Below are positions 1 to 8,117 of a DNA stretch of 64,000 nt, piece by piece. The notes under the pieces are model-generated. The model was given only the letters and a program-made list of their open reading frames with translations, made no database searches and had not been told where the DNA came from. A program made the translations under genes and the position numbers. Numbering within the stretch: position 1 is the stretch's first letter; every line of letters starts with the position of its first letter. The stretch spans positions 62,001 through 126,000 of the forward strand of contig LZME01000037.1 in NCBI GenBank assembly GCA_001673575.1, given 5' to 3'. Source of the DNA: Mycolicibacter heraklionensis (GTDB taxonomy: Bacteria; Actinomycetota; Actinomycetes; Mycobacteriales; Mycobacteriaceae).

Positions 1-830
1 TGGATGTGGCGGCCGACGCCCCAAGACCGGTGATATCCCAAATCTTTGAGGTACTCGCCGCCGGCGGCCAGAGCATCGAGGTCGCAGACCTGATACGCCG
101 AATGCACGTAGCGGTCGGCTGGGCCCAGCGCGATCGCCAGGGTGTGGTGGTCGGCCGGGGTGGTGCCCCGATCGCAGCGGATAAAGCTCATGGTCGGTCC
201 GCGCTCGCGTTGCCCGGGGAAGTACTGAAAGTCGCTGACGATCATCCCGAGGGTGTCCAGGTACCAGTTGAGCGTCTGAAGGTATCGGGTGCTCTGCAAT
301 ACCACGTGGCCAAGGCGTTGCACGATTGCCGGTGTGCGCGTCGGGCGTTGGGTGGCGTTGGACCTGCGCACCGTGTGGCCGACGTTGAAGAGCTGCGGGG
401 TTTGCGCCGGCAGGGCGTCGAGCTTGTGGGTGGACGATACGACCCGGACCACCATGCCGTTGGGATCGAGCAGGTTGACGCTGACCCCGCCGAGCGATTC
501 GGGCAGCGGGGCGACGCGGCCGTCGGTGGCGGATGCCAGCCGAGTCAGGTCCGCCGTGTCTTGCGCACGAAAAGCAGCCCCGCGAAAACGGTTTCGGCTC
601 CCGCGTCGGATGATGACGCACGGTTCGGCGGCGTCCGCGCCCCGCAGGTGCAGTTCCTGCTCGGTCCGCAGTGCGGTGGCGAACCCGAATGCGTGGGCAA
701 ACTCCTCGGCGCGCGCCAAGTCGGGCTTGTCGAACTCCAGCCACGCCAGGTCCTCGACCTTGATGATCGGCTTGGTTGACCGGCCGATGTGTTCACCGCG
801 GTGTGCGCCCTGGGTGCTGTGCAGTGTCAT
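1..830 (-). CDS. Extradiol dioxygenase-like VOC protein (C-terminus cut off by window edge)
   Basis: The 276 visible residues form a two-module vicinal-oxygen-chelate protein like type I extradiol ring-cleavage dioxygenases. The N-terminal module spans about residues 22-135 and the catalytic-type module starts near 170. His175 (motif LGHVVLQ) and His243 (motif HSAYQV) sit where the first two Fe(II) ligands are expected; the third ligand, a Glu, would lie beyond the window. The ATG overlaps the stop of the upstream TetR gene (ATGA), so the two are co-transcribed and divergent from the hydroxylase operon. Family knowledge suggests cleavage of a catechol-like substrate; the substrate is unknown. 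The reading frame stays open to base 1. Confidence 0.8.
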   Translation of the reverse strand, partial: MTLHSTQGAHRGEHIGRSTKPIIKVEDLAWLEFDKPDLARAEEFAHAFGFATALRTEQELHLRGADAAEPCVIIRRGSRNRFRGAAFRAQDTADLTRLASATDGRVAPLPESLGGVSVNLLDPNGMVVRVVSSTHKLDALPAQTPQLFNVGHTVRRSNATQRPTRTPAIVQRLGHVVLQSTRYLQTLNWYLDTLGMIVSDFQYFPGQRERGPTMSFIRCDRGTTPADHHTLAIALGPADRYVHSAYQVCDLDALAAGGEYLKDLGYHRSWGVGRHI

Positions 831-1468
831 CGTCCGGCGTTCTCGGCGTTCTCTGAGAGCAGGCGCAGCGCCGTGCTGTAGAGCGCATTGGCGTGCATGT
901 CGAACATCTCGATGAGATCGATGGCCTGCTCGTCGACTTCGTTGGCGATGAACAGGCCGTCGGCGCCGGCGATGGCATAGGTGACCAGCTGACGCATCTG
1001 GGTTTCGGTGAGTCCCGGGGTGAGCTCGCCCAAAGTCTGGGTCAGTGCAACGGCAGTCTGGGTACGGGCCTGGATGAACATCGCCCGTGCCCGCGCCTCG
1101 ATGGGCCGGCGTTCCAGCGCCAGCATCAGCCCGAGTCGGATGAAGTCCGGTGATTCCAGCAGGGCCTTGGCGATCTGCATCGCCAGCCCCTGAACCCGCT
1201 CGTGTGCGGTGCCCTCGGCGGGGACCTGCCAGGCGCTGAGCCAGCTAACGAAACTGCGCTCGATGACGGCGGCGATCAGATCGTCCTTGTTCTTGAAGTG
1301 CCAATAGATCGAGCTGGCGGGCAGCTCGCACTTGGCGCTGACCAGGGCGATGCTGGTGCCTTCGTAGCCGCGCTCGGCGGCGATCTCGGAGGCGGCATCG
1401 AGGATGCGCTCGCGAGAGAGCTCGCCGTCAACCCGTTTGCGTCGCTGTGGCTGACTCGTTTTCGCCAT
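827..1468 (-). CDS. TetR-family repressor of the aromatic-catabolism cluster
   Basis: A 213-aa TetR protein. The N-terminal helix-turn-helix lies around residues 18-65 (ERILDAASEIAAERGYEGTS followed by an IYWHFKNKDDL recognition-helix region), then an all-helical ligand domain. An AGGAGAG ribosome site precedes the ATG. It is divergent from the hydroxylase operon across a 93-bp gap holding a perfect 16-bp inverted repeat, which makes it the likely repressor of both directions. It is translationally coupled to the dioxygenase-like gene downstream (ATGA overlap). The inducer is inferred to be an aromatic substrate or a ring-cleavage product. Confidence 0.9.
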   Translation of the reverse strand: MAKTSQPQRRKRVDGELSRERILDAASEIAAERGYEGTSIALVSAKCELPASSIYWHFKNKDDLIAAVIERSFVSWLSAWQVPAEGTAHERVQGLAMQIAKALLESPDFIRLGLMLALERRPIEARARAMFIQARTQTAVALTQTLGELTPGLTETQMRQLVTYAIAGADGLFIANEVDEQAIDLIEMFDMHANALYSTALRLLSENAENAGR

Positions 1469-1492
1469 CGCGTCTCTCCTGGAGCCTTGACT

Positions 1493-1530
1493 CTGTAGTG
1501 ATCGCTACATTACCGTAGCGATCACTACAG
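1493..1530. promoter_or_regulatory. TetR operator: perfect 16-bp inverted repeat
   Basis: CTGTAGTGATCGCTAC (1493-1508) and its exact reverse complement (1515-1530) are separated by ATTACC. Each arm is itself nearly palindromic (GTAG..GATC..CTAC), so the site could hold two TetR dimers. It lies in the intergenic region between the TetR gene and the divergent hydroxylase operon. Autoregulation and control of both promoters are inferred. Confidence 0.85.
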
Positions 1531-1561
1531 AACAAGTTTCTCGGAAGCGAGAGCGGGCATC

Positions 1562-3091
1562 GTGAGTACAGACACCTACGACGTGGCGGTGATCGGCTAT
1601 GGGCCCACCGGTGCCACGGCCGCCAACCTCTTGGGTCAATTCGGCCTGAAAGTGATTGTGGTCGAGCGTGATCCGGATATATATGGCCGTGCCCGCGCGA
1701 TTTCCACCGACGAAGAGGTCATGCGTGTTTGGCAGTCGGTCGGTCTGGCCGAGCGACTGCAGCAGGACATGCTGCCCGACCTTCCGTTGAATTTCGTTGA
1801 CGCTGCCGGTGTCCCGTTCATCGATCTGAAGATCACCTCGCGTGGGTGCGGGCACCCGCCGCAGCAATTCCTGTACCAACCGGCCGTCGATCGCGTCCTG
1901 CGTGAGGGCGTGCAGCGCTTCGCGAATGTCGAGGTGTTGCTGGAACACGAATGCCTGCGCCTGCTGTCCACGGGTGACGACGTCGAGCTCCTCTGCGCCG
2001 ACCTTGGTACCGACACCTTCAAGAGGCTCCGCGCCCGCTACGTGATCGCTGCCGATGGGGGAGCGTCGCCGACCAGGGGACAGTTGGGGATCGGCTATTC
2101 GGGTCGCACCTACGGCGAGCGCTGGGTGGTCATCGACACCAAAGTCCTGCAGGAGTGGGATGGCTACGACCGGTTGCGGTTCCACTGCAATCCCGCCCGG
2201 CCGATGGTCGACTGCCCGACCCCGTTGGGGCACCACCGCTGGGAGTTCCCCGCCCGAGCCGGTGAGGACGAGCAGAAACTCCTACTCGAGGAAGAGATCT
2301 GGAAGGTCCTGGGTGTCCAGGGCATCACCCCCGAGCACGTCAAGATCCTTCGGGCGGTGATCTACAGCCATCATGTCCGTGTCGCCGATCGCTGGCGGGT
2401 GGGCCGGGTTTTCCTGGCCGGCGACGCCGCGCACGCCATGCCGCCGTGGATCGGACAGGGTATGTCCTCCGGCGTGCGTGACGTGGCCAACCTGTGCTGG
2501 AAGCTCGCGGCGGTACTCAACGGGCTGGCGCCGGAAGGGCTGCTGGACTCCTACCAACTAGAGCGCAAGCCGCACGTCACCGAGGCCACCCGGCGTGCCC
2601 GGATGGTCGGGCGAGTCATCACCGAACGTAACCGGGCCATAGCCGTAGTGCGCAACCATGCCATGCGTGCGCTGACGCGCGTGCCCCTGGCACGTTCCGC
2701 GTCACAACGCCGGATGTGGGTTCCCGAAGCCCGCTACGCGGAGGGCTTCTTCTCCGAGAGTCGACATCGTGCCGTTGGATGGCAGGTCCCGCAGCCGTGG
2801 ATCACCGCCGGCGACGGCACCAGCATTCGCCTCGACGATTTGCTGGGCGGCGACTGGGCCATCCTGCACACCGGCCAGCTACCACCGGGCGCGGACGACT
2901 GGATGGAACTGGGTATCCCAGCGCACCGGATCTCCGATCCCGGCCTCGTGCGTTGGCTGCGCAGCAGAAAGGCAACCACGGTGGTGCTTCGCCCGGACGG
3001 ATTCATCTACGCCGCAGCCGGATCCGGAAAATCACTGCCCGCGCCCCCAGACGGCTACTCCGCCGCAGTAAGAAATGAGGTAGCCGCATGA
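1562..3091 (+). CDS. FAD-dependent aromatic hydroxylase (MhpA-like)
   Basis: A 509-aa class A flavoprotein monooxygenase. It has the FAD dinucleotide fold at the N-terminus (VIGYGPTGATAANLLGQFG, about residues 9-27), the DG motif (AADGGASPTRGQLG, about 161-174) and the GD motif (VFLAGDAAHAMPPWIGQGM, about 281-299). The family includes 3-(3-hydroxyphenyl)propionate hydroxylase, which uses NAD(P)H and O2 to hydroxylate phenols next to an existing hydroxyl. The protein is shorter than E. coli MhpA (about 554 aa), mostly at the C-terminus. GTG start. It is the first gene of a four-gene operon; its stop overlaps the next ATG. It probably supplies the catechol for the ring-cleavage enzyme downstream. 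Confidence 0.85.
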   Translation: MSTDTYDVAVIGYGPTGATAANLLGQFGLKVIVVERDPDIYGRARAISTDEEVMRVWQSVGLAERLQQDMLPDLPLNFVDAAGVPFIDLKITSRGCGHPPQQFLYQPAVDRVLREGVQRFANVEVLLEHECLRLLSTGDDVELLCADLGTDTFKRLRARYVIAADGGASPTRGQLGIGYSGRTYGERWVVIDTKVLQEWDGYDRLRFHCNPARPMVDCPTPLGHHRWEFPARAGEDEQKLLLEEEIWKVLGVQGITPEHVKILRAVIYSHHVRVADRWRVGRVFLAGDAAHAMPPWIGQGMSSGVRDVANLCWKLAAVLNGLAPEGLLDSYQLERKPHVTEATRRARMVGRVITERNRAIAVVRNHAMRALTRVPLARSASQRRMWVPEARYAEGFFSESRHRAVGWQVPQPWITAGDGTSIRLDDLLGGDWAILHTGQLPPGADDWMELGIPAHRISDPGLVRWLRSRKATTVVLRPDGFIYAAAGSGKSLPAPPDGYSAAVRNEVAA

Positions 3092-3942
3092 CCGCCACCG
3101 ACATGATCGAGCGCACCGTCGCCGTGGCCGGCCGACCGATATTCCTCACCGAGGCCGGCAGCGGGCCCGCGGTGGTGCTGCTGCACGGCGGGGGACCGGG
3201 CGCCACCGGGGTGTCGAACTATGCGCGCAACATCGACGCACTGGCGCAGAACTTCCGCGTCATCGTGCCCGACATGCCCGGCTACGGGCGCTCTGACAAA
3301 CACGTCGACCAGGCCGACCCGTTCGGCTATCTGGCGGCCACGGTCCTTGGCCTACTTGATGAACTCGACATCGGCACCGCGCACCTGGTCGGCAATTCCT
3401 ACGGCGGGTCATGCGCGCTGAGACTGGCCCTGGACAACCCGGCCCGAGTGGGCAAGCTCATCCTGATGGGCCCGGGCGGCATCGGGACCACCCGTGGCCT
3501 TCCGACCCCTGGACTGCGAAGTCTGTTGTCCTACTACGGAAGCGACGGACCCAGCCGCGCCAAGCTGGAAGCCTTCATCCGTACCTATCTGGTCTACGAC
3601 GGCGGCTCGGTTCCCGACGATCTGATCGATCTGCGCTACGCCGCCTCCATCGATCCAGAGGTGGTGGTCAACCCGCCGCTTCGCCGGCCTTCGGGACCGA
3701 CGGCGCTGCGGACACTGTGGCGGATGGACCTGACTCGCGATAAGCGCCTGAAGGAATTGGCCACCCCGACTCTGGTGCTGTGGGGACGCGACGACAAGGT
3801 CAACCGGCCCGCCGGCGGCCCGCTGCTGGCGAACCTGATGCCCAACGCCGATCTGGTGATGACCGCCCGCACCGGGCACTGGATGCAGTGGGAGCGCGCC
3901 GAACTGTTCAACCGCATCGTCACCGAGTTCCTCGCACCATGA
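3088..3942 (+). CDS. Alpha/beta hydrolase, meta-cleavage C-C hydrolase (MhpC-like)
   Basis: A 284-aa alpha/beta-hydrolase. The nucleophile elbow is GNSYGGS (Ser near residue 106), the acid is in LWGRDDK (Asp near 234) and the His in TGHWMQWE (near 260). The oxyanion-hole region HGGGPGATG is typical of BphD/MhpC/HsaD enzymes that hydrolyse ring-fission products (2-hydroxy-6-oxo-dienoates). ATGA overlaps link it to the hydroxylase upstream and the dioxygenase downstream. The ring-fission substrate is inferred from context. Confidence 0.87.
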   Translation: MTATDMIERTVAVAGRPIFLTEAGSGPAVVLLHGGGPGATGVSNYARNIDALAQNFRVIVPDMPGYGRSDKHVDQADPFGYLAATVLGLLDELDIGTAHLVGNSYGGSCALRLALDNPARVGKLILMGPGGIGTTRGLPTPGLRSLLSYYGSDGPSRAKLEAFIRTYLVYDGGSVPDDLIDLRYAASIDPEVVVNPPLRRPSGPTALRTLWRMDLTRDKRLKELATPTLVLWGRDDKVNRPAGGPLLANLMPNADLVMTARTGHWMQWERAELFNRIVTEFLAP

Positions 3943-4955
3943 CCACCATCGCCGCACCTTCGCTATTCGGCAACGTCCGCCTGGGGTACGTCGCCGTCGA
4001 GACGCAACGGTTCGCCGATTGGCGACGATTCGGTCGCGACGCCATCGGCATGCACGTCGACGACACGCTGCCCGATGTGATGCGGTTCCGGCTCGACGAC
4101 AACGCATGCCGATTCCTACTGCGTCGCGGCCCGGCCGAGGACGTCACCGCGCTCGGCTGGGAACTGGATGACCACAGCGGTTTCGATGAGGTCGCCGCGC
4201 GGGTGGCGCGGCACGCGGTGCCGGTTGTCCAGGGGACCGCGGAGGAGGCAGCGCTGCGCGGGGTCGAGCGGCTGGCGCGATTCCCCGGACCCAACGGTCT
4301 GGTCCAGGAGATCTTCACCCGGCCCCAAGCCGCCGACGGGCCGTTGGAGGCCGCGGTGCGCGGGGGATTTGTCACCGGCGAAGGCGGTATCGGCCACGTC
4401 GCCATCACCACCAAGCGGCCGCAACAGATGCGCGGCTACTACGCCACGGTGTTTGACGCGCGGCTCTCCGATCTCATCGACGAGACGATCAGCGGGGTCA
4501 AGGTCAAGATCCGATTCCTGCGGGTCAACCAACGCCACCATTCGGTGGCGATTGCCGCCGTGAACCGCCTGCCGATCAACCCGATCCGCACCCGCGTGCA
4601 GCACGTCAACATCCAGGTCGCGGAGCTGGACGACATGACCGCGTCCTATCAGCGGGTCAAGCAACTGGGTTTCGACATGGCACTGGCCGTCGGGCAGCAC
4701 ACCAACGACCGGGAGCTGTCGTTCTACGCCAAGACGCCGTCCGGTTTCGAATGGGAAGTCGGGTGGAACCCCCTCGTCGTCGACGAAACCACCTGGGAGC
4801 CCACCACACATCAGGGCATCAGCACCTGGGGCCACACTCCCGAAGGCCACACCGTCATCGACAAGCTCAAGCAATTCGGGGCGGGCGCGGCATCGCTGCT
4901 CCACCGCGAAGACATGGTCGCCGCCTTGTCGGGGGCAGGCATTCCCGACAACTGA
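3939..4955 (+). CDS. Type I extradiol ring-cleavage dioxygenase
   Basis: A 338-aa two-domain VOC protein. The expected Fe(II) ligands are present: His153 (GIGHVAI), His222 (VQHVNIQV) and Glu273 (GFEWEVGW). The RHHSVA segment near residues 199-204 holds the second-sphere catalytic His known in BphC/HsaC. The start is placed at 3939 because this ATG overlaps the hydrolase stop (ATGA) and gives a normal family length; the frame is open further upstream. It should open a catechol ring to a yellow meta-cleavage product for the neighbouring hydrolase. Confidence 0.88.
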   Translation: MTTIAAPSLFGNVRLGYVAVETQRFADWRRFGRDAIGMHVDDTLPDVMRFRLDDNACRFLLRRGPAEDVTALGWELDDHSGFDEVAARVARHAVPVVQGTAEEAALRGVERLARFPGPNGLVQEIFTRPQAADGPLEAAVRGGFVTGEGGIGHVAITTKRPQQMRGYYATVFDARLSDLIDETISGVKVKIRFLRVNQRHHSVAIAAVNRLPINPIRTRVQHVNIQVAELDDMTASYQRVKQLGFDMALAVGQHTNDRELSFYAKTPSGFEWEVGWNPLVVDETTWEPTTHQGISTWGHTPEGHTVIDKLKQFGAGAASLLHREDMVAALSGAGIPDN

Positions 4956-4969
4956 TCCGAGGAGCCCCG

Positions 4970-6001
4970 ATGCTGCGAATCGACACCCATCACCACCTGA
5001 TCCCACCCGACTATCGCAAGGCTCTGCGCAAAGCCGGGATCGACGAAGCCGGGGGACGGGCGCTCCCGGAATGGAGCGCGGACGCGTCGCTAGAGGCCAT
5101 GGCCGACCTTGATGTAGCCACCGCGATCTTGTCGGTGTCGACCCCTGGCACCACCTTCGTATCCGGCACGGACGATGCCGCGGCGTGGGCGCGCGACCTC
5201 AATGACTACACGGCGGCCCTGGTCGCCGCGCATCCCGACCGGTTCGGCTTCTTCGCCACCATCCCTATGCCGCATCTTGATGCGTCGGTGGCCGAAGCCA
5301 CCCGCGCACTGGACGAACTCGCCGCCGATGGTGTGGTGCTGCTGGCCAACAGTGCCGGCGTGTACCTGGGCCAAGACGGGCAGGACGAGCTGTTCACCGC
5401 GCTGAATGAGCGCTCGGCCGTGGTGTTCATTCACCCCGCCGATCTGCCGGGGCCGGCCGTACCCGGGGTTGCCCCGTTCGCCACAGATTTCCTGTTGGAC
5501 ACCACACGCGCCGCTTACCTGTTGGTGCGCAACGGTATTCGTCGCCGCTACCCGAAGATTCGTTTCATATTGAGCCACGCCGGGGGTTTCGTGCCGTATG
5601 CGAGTCACCGGATGGCGGTCGCAATCATGGGCGACACCGGCCGGAGTCCCGCGGACAGCCTCGATGATTTCGCCAGCTTCTACTTTGATACTGCGTTGTC
5701 ATCCAGCGCCGCTGCGCTGCCGACCCTGTTGGCCTTCGCGAAACCCGGGCATGTCACCTTTGGCTCGGATTGGCCGTTTGCGCCGATCGCCGCGGGGAGA
5801 TTGTTCGCTGCTGGTCTGGAGACCTATGCCGGTCTGGATCGAGCCGACCGCGATGCGATCGACCGGACAAATGCGGTGGGGCTTTTTCCTCGGCTCGGCG
5901 TTGGTGCCGCTGCGATCCGCCAGCCGGTGATGCAGAGGCTGCGGCATTCAGCCAGTCGTTACGCTGTGCGGTCCTTGGCGCGCATGATCAGTCAAAGCTG
6001 A
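4970..6001 (+). CDS. Amidohydrolase-2 family protein (ACMSD/decarboxylase type)
   Basis: A 343-aa TIM-barrel amidohydrolase. The metal-binding DTHHH motif is at residues 4-8, LSHAGG follows around 201-206, and GSDWPFAP near the C-terminus carries the last metal-ligand Asp. The family includes aminocarboxymuconate semialdehyde decarboxylase and aromatic decarboxylases such as gamma-resorcylate decarboxylase. A GAGGAG ribosome site lies just before the ATG at 4970. It is the last gene of the catabolic operon, 14 bp after the dioxygenase, and replaces the MhpD/E/F genes seen in classical phenylpropionate clusters. Whether it decarboxylates the starting compound or hydrolyses an intermediate cannot be told from the sequence. 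Confidence 0.82.
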   Translation: MLRIDTHHHLIPPDYRKALRKAGIDEAGGRALPEWSADASLEAMADLDVATAILSVSTPGTTFVSGTDDAAAWARDLNDYTAALVAAHPDRFGFFATIPMPHLDASVAEATRALDELAADGVVLLANSAGVYLGQDGQDELFTALNERSAVVFIHPADLPGPAVPGVAPFATDFLLDTTRAAYLLVRNGIRRRYPKIRFILSHAGGFVPYASHRMAVAIMGDTGRSPADSLDDFASFYFDTALSSSAAALPTLLAFAKPGHVTFGSDWPFAPIAAGRLFAAGLETYAGLDRADRDAIDRTNAVGLFPRLGVGAAAIRQPVMQRLRHSASRYAVRSLARMISQS

Positions 6002-6049
6002 GGTGTCGTCCGCAAGGCGGCGACCTGCGCGCAACCGCACCTATTGAAA

Positions 6050-6069
6050 GGCGCCGCTGTCGCGGCGCC
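6050..6069 (+). terminator. Hairpin after the catabolic operon
   Basis: GGCGCCGC, a TGTC loop, then GCGGCGCC: a perfect 8-bp GC stem 48 bp after the amidohydrolase stop. There is no T-tract, as is common for mycobacterial terminators. It also lies just beyond the end of the small minus-strand gene, so it may work both ways. Confidence 0.6.
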
Positions 6070-6075
6070 GATCAA

Positions 6076-6222
6076 TCAGCTGGCCAGCGAATGCAGGCCG
6101 TCGAACTGCTCCGAGGTGTCGCCCTCGACGAGGAAATCGCCGTGGTAGAGGGCCTCGAAGTCAACCTTGATGACGTCGGCACTTGAGTCGTCGATCCACA
6201 TGAGCCTGAGCTTATTGGTCAC
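6076..6222 (-). CDS. Possible small acidic protein, unknown function
   Basis: A 48-codon frame from a GTG at 6222, or 41 aa from an internal ATG at 6201 (MWIDDSSADVIKVDFEALYH...). It is acidic, without a signal peptide or membrane segment. It ends just before the hairpin at 6050-6069. It is the only sensible coding candidate in the gap between the amidohydrolase and the methyltransferase. No strong ribosome site is visible and I do not recognise the family. Confidence 0.4.
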   Translation of the reverse strand: MTNKLRLMWIDDSSADVIKVDFEALYHGDFLVEGDTSEQFDGLHSLAS

Positions 6223-6344
6223 TATTAAGGAATCATTGAGTCACGTTTCGGGAAATGGTGGCAATACTACTGACCGGTAGCCTTTGCGGGGCCTGTGCTC
6301 GGGGACCTGCCAGCGACCCGCTCCACCGAGCTAGGGTGGCTGCC

Positions 6345-6983
6345 ATGAGCGCACCGGACACCCTGGACAACCCGCTGTTCGCCCGGATCTGGACCTTCAT
6401 GTCCAGCCGCGAGACCGACTGGTTGCGGGACCGCCGCCGAGAAAACCTCGAGGGTTTGTCCGGGCGGGTGCTCGAGATCGGAGCCGGCACCGGCAGCAAC
6501 TTCGGCTTCTACCCGGACACCGTGACTGAGGTGGTGGCCGCCGAACCCGAGTCACGGCTGCGGGATGCCGCCGTGTCTGCTGCTGCGGCCGCGTCGGTGC
6601 CGATCACCGTGGTGGCGAGCACCGTGGAAGCCTTGGACTCCGGGGAGCCCTTCGACGCGATCGTGTGCTCGCTGGTCTTGTGTTCGGTCGACCGCCCCGA
6701 GGACGTGCTGCGCCAGCTGTTCGCATTGCTGAAGCCCGGCGGCGAGCTGCGCTACTTCGAGCATGTCGCCAGCGCCGGGATGCGCGGCGGACTGCAGCGG
6801 CTGGCCGACGCCACGTTCTGGCCCCGCCTGTTCGGTAACTGCCACACTCACCGCGAGACCGAACAGATGATCACCGCTGCCGGCTTCGTCGTCGACAGGG
6901 CGCGGCGCGGGCATCAATTCCCGGCGTGGGCGCCGGTACCGGTGTCGGAGTTCGCGCTGGGCTCGGCCAGCCGCCCGGCCTGA
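6345..6983 (+). CDS. Class I SAM-dependent methyltransferase
   Basis: A 212-aa Rossmann methyltransferase. Motif I is VLEIGAGTGSNFGFYP (about residues 42-57), with an acidic residue at the end of strand beta 2 (VVAAEPES) and motif IV near IVCSLVLCSVDRPEDVL. The SAM-binding half resembles UbiE/PhoN-type lipid or quinone methyltransferases; the substrate is unknown. The ATG at 6345 was chosen because a -10 box TAGGGT (6332-6337) lies exactly 7 nt upstream, which predicts a leaderless mRNA. The open frame further upstream is not supported. Confidence 0.85.
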   Translation: MSAPDTLDNPLFARIWTFMSSRETDWLRDRRRENLEGLSGRVLEIGAGTGSNFGFYPDTVTEVVAAEPESRLRDAAVSAAAAASVPITVVASTVEALDSGEPFDAIVCSLVLCSVDRPEDVLRQLFALLKPGGELRYFEHVASAGMRGGLQRLADATFWPRLFGNCHTHRETEQMITAAGFVVDRARRGHQFPAWAPVPVSEFALGSASRPA

Positions 6984-6991
6984 ATCACCAG

Positions 6992-7705
6992 TCAGCCCAG
7001 CAGGAACGGCAACCGCTGCGCCATTCCCGGCAGTGCTGCCGAGGCGGTGGTTTGCAGAAAGACCGTGGCCCGCTCCGACAGCGGCGTCGGCTCCGGGTTC
7101 ACCTGGATGACGGTCTTGCCCAGCTCCAGCGCCCGTTCGGGCAGGCTGGCCGCCGGATAGACCACCCCGGACGTGCCGACCACGATCAGCGCATCGGCGG
7201 CGTCGACAGCGTCGACCGCTGCGTTCCACGGCTCGTCGGGCAGTTGTTCGCCGAACCAGACGACGTCCGGGCGGATCAAGCCGCCACACTCGCACTGCGG
7301 GGGCATGATTTCGAGGACGGGCTCTGCCAGCTCGGGCAGCTGCGTGTCGTGCGGTTGCTCGCAGTCCGAGCACCGGAACGTGAACATCCGGCCGTGCAGA
7401 TGGTGGACCGTCGAACTGCCGCCGCGCTCGTGCAGATTGTCGACGTTCTGGGTGATGACCTGGACATCGGCGTGCTGCTCCCAGTCCGCGATCGCGGTAT
7501 GGCCCAGGTTCGGCTCATAGCGGCGGGCCAGCTGGCAGCGCCACACATACCAGCCCCAGACCAGTTCCGGCTGCCGATTCCAGCCGTCGATGCTGGAGAC
7601 CTCGTAGGGGTCGTATTGCGACCAGAGTCCCTTCTCGTCATCGCGGAAGGTAGGTATCCCGCTCTCGGCTGAGATTCCTGCGCCACTGAACACCACCACC
7701 CGCAC
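6992..7705 (-). CDS. cobB: Sir2-family NAD-dependent protein deacylase
   Basis: A 237-aa class III sirtuin. The NAD-binding [15 protein letters not shown] motif is at residues 8-22, the QNVD motif with the catalytic His in VHHLHG follows, and a Zn site is built from two Cys pairs (CSDC and CECGG). It removes acetyl, and probably succinyl, groups from lysines; the CobB type carries Tyr/Arg in the acyl pocket. Position and strand match Rv1151c. The GTG start is preceded at 6 nt by TATCTT (7717-7712), so the mRNA is probably leaderless. Divergent from the GntR gene with only 28 bp between them. Confidence 0.93.
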   Translation of the reverse strand: MRVVVFSGAGISAESGIPTFRDDEKGLWSQYDPYEVSSIDGWNRQPELVWGWYVWRCQLARRYEPNLGHTAIADWEQHADVQVITQNVDNLHERGGSSTVHHLHGRMFTFRCSDCEQPHDTQLPELAEPVLEIMPPQCECGGLIRPDVVWFGEQLPDEPWNAAVDAVDAADALIVVGTSGVVYPAASLPERALELGKTVIQVNPEPTPLSERATVFLQTTASAALPGMAQRLPFLLG

Positions 7706-7733
7706 GCCACCAAGATAGCGGGATACTGGCCAA
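7706..7733. promoter_or_regulatory. Two divergent leaderless promoters in 28 bp
   Basis: On the minus strand TATCTT (7717-7712) lies 6 nt before the sirtuin GTG. On the plus strand GATACT (7722-7727) lies 6 nt before the GntR ATG. The two -10 boxes are only 4 bp apart, so each -35 region lies inside or beyond the opposite start codon. Simultaneous RNA polymerase binding looks impossible, which suggests mutually exclusive use. Confidence 0.6.
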
Positions 7734-8117
7734 ATGGACTTCGCCGACCTGCTGGTAACCGACGTGCATGCCGACGTGCCGCTGTTCGAACAGATCAGGG
7801 TTGCGCTGATCGAGGCGGTCCGGGCCGGATCCCTGCCCGCGGGAACCCGGCTGCCGACGGTGCGCGAATTGGCGAGTCAGCTGGGCCTGGCGGTCAACAC
7901 CGTCGCACGGGCCTACCGCGAGCTGGAGGCCGGCGGTGTCGTGGAGACCCGGGGCCGATTCGGCACCTTCGTGGCAAGCAGCGACCCGGCCGATGCGGCC
8001 ATGGCCCAGGCGGCAAGCGCTTTCGCGGCCGCGGCCCGCGCGGTCGGTGTGAGCAAGACCGATGCGCTGCACTACCTCGACGCGGCGTTCGACAGCGCCG
8101 GAAGCGGTGCTTCTTAA
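7734..8117 (+). CDS. GntR-family regulator, YtrA-like short type
   Basis: A 127-aa protein: an N-terminal GntR winged helix (about residues 10-78, with [33 protein letters not shown] spacing) followed by a short helical tail instead of a large ligand domain. YtrA-type regulators usually control nearby ABC transporter operons, but none lies here. It matches Rv1152 in order. The predicted leaderless ATG shares a 28-bp divergent promoter region with the sirtuin gene. The 3' end overlaps the convergent methyltransferase gene by 4 bp. Confidence 0.88.
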   Translation: MDFADLLVTDVHADVPLFEQIRVALIEAVRAGSLPAGTRLPTVRELASQLGLAVNTVARAYRELEAGGVVETRGRFGTFVASSDPADAAMAQAASAFAAAARAVGVSKTDALHYLDAAFDSAGSGAS

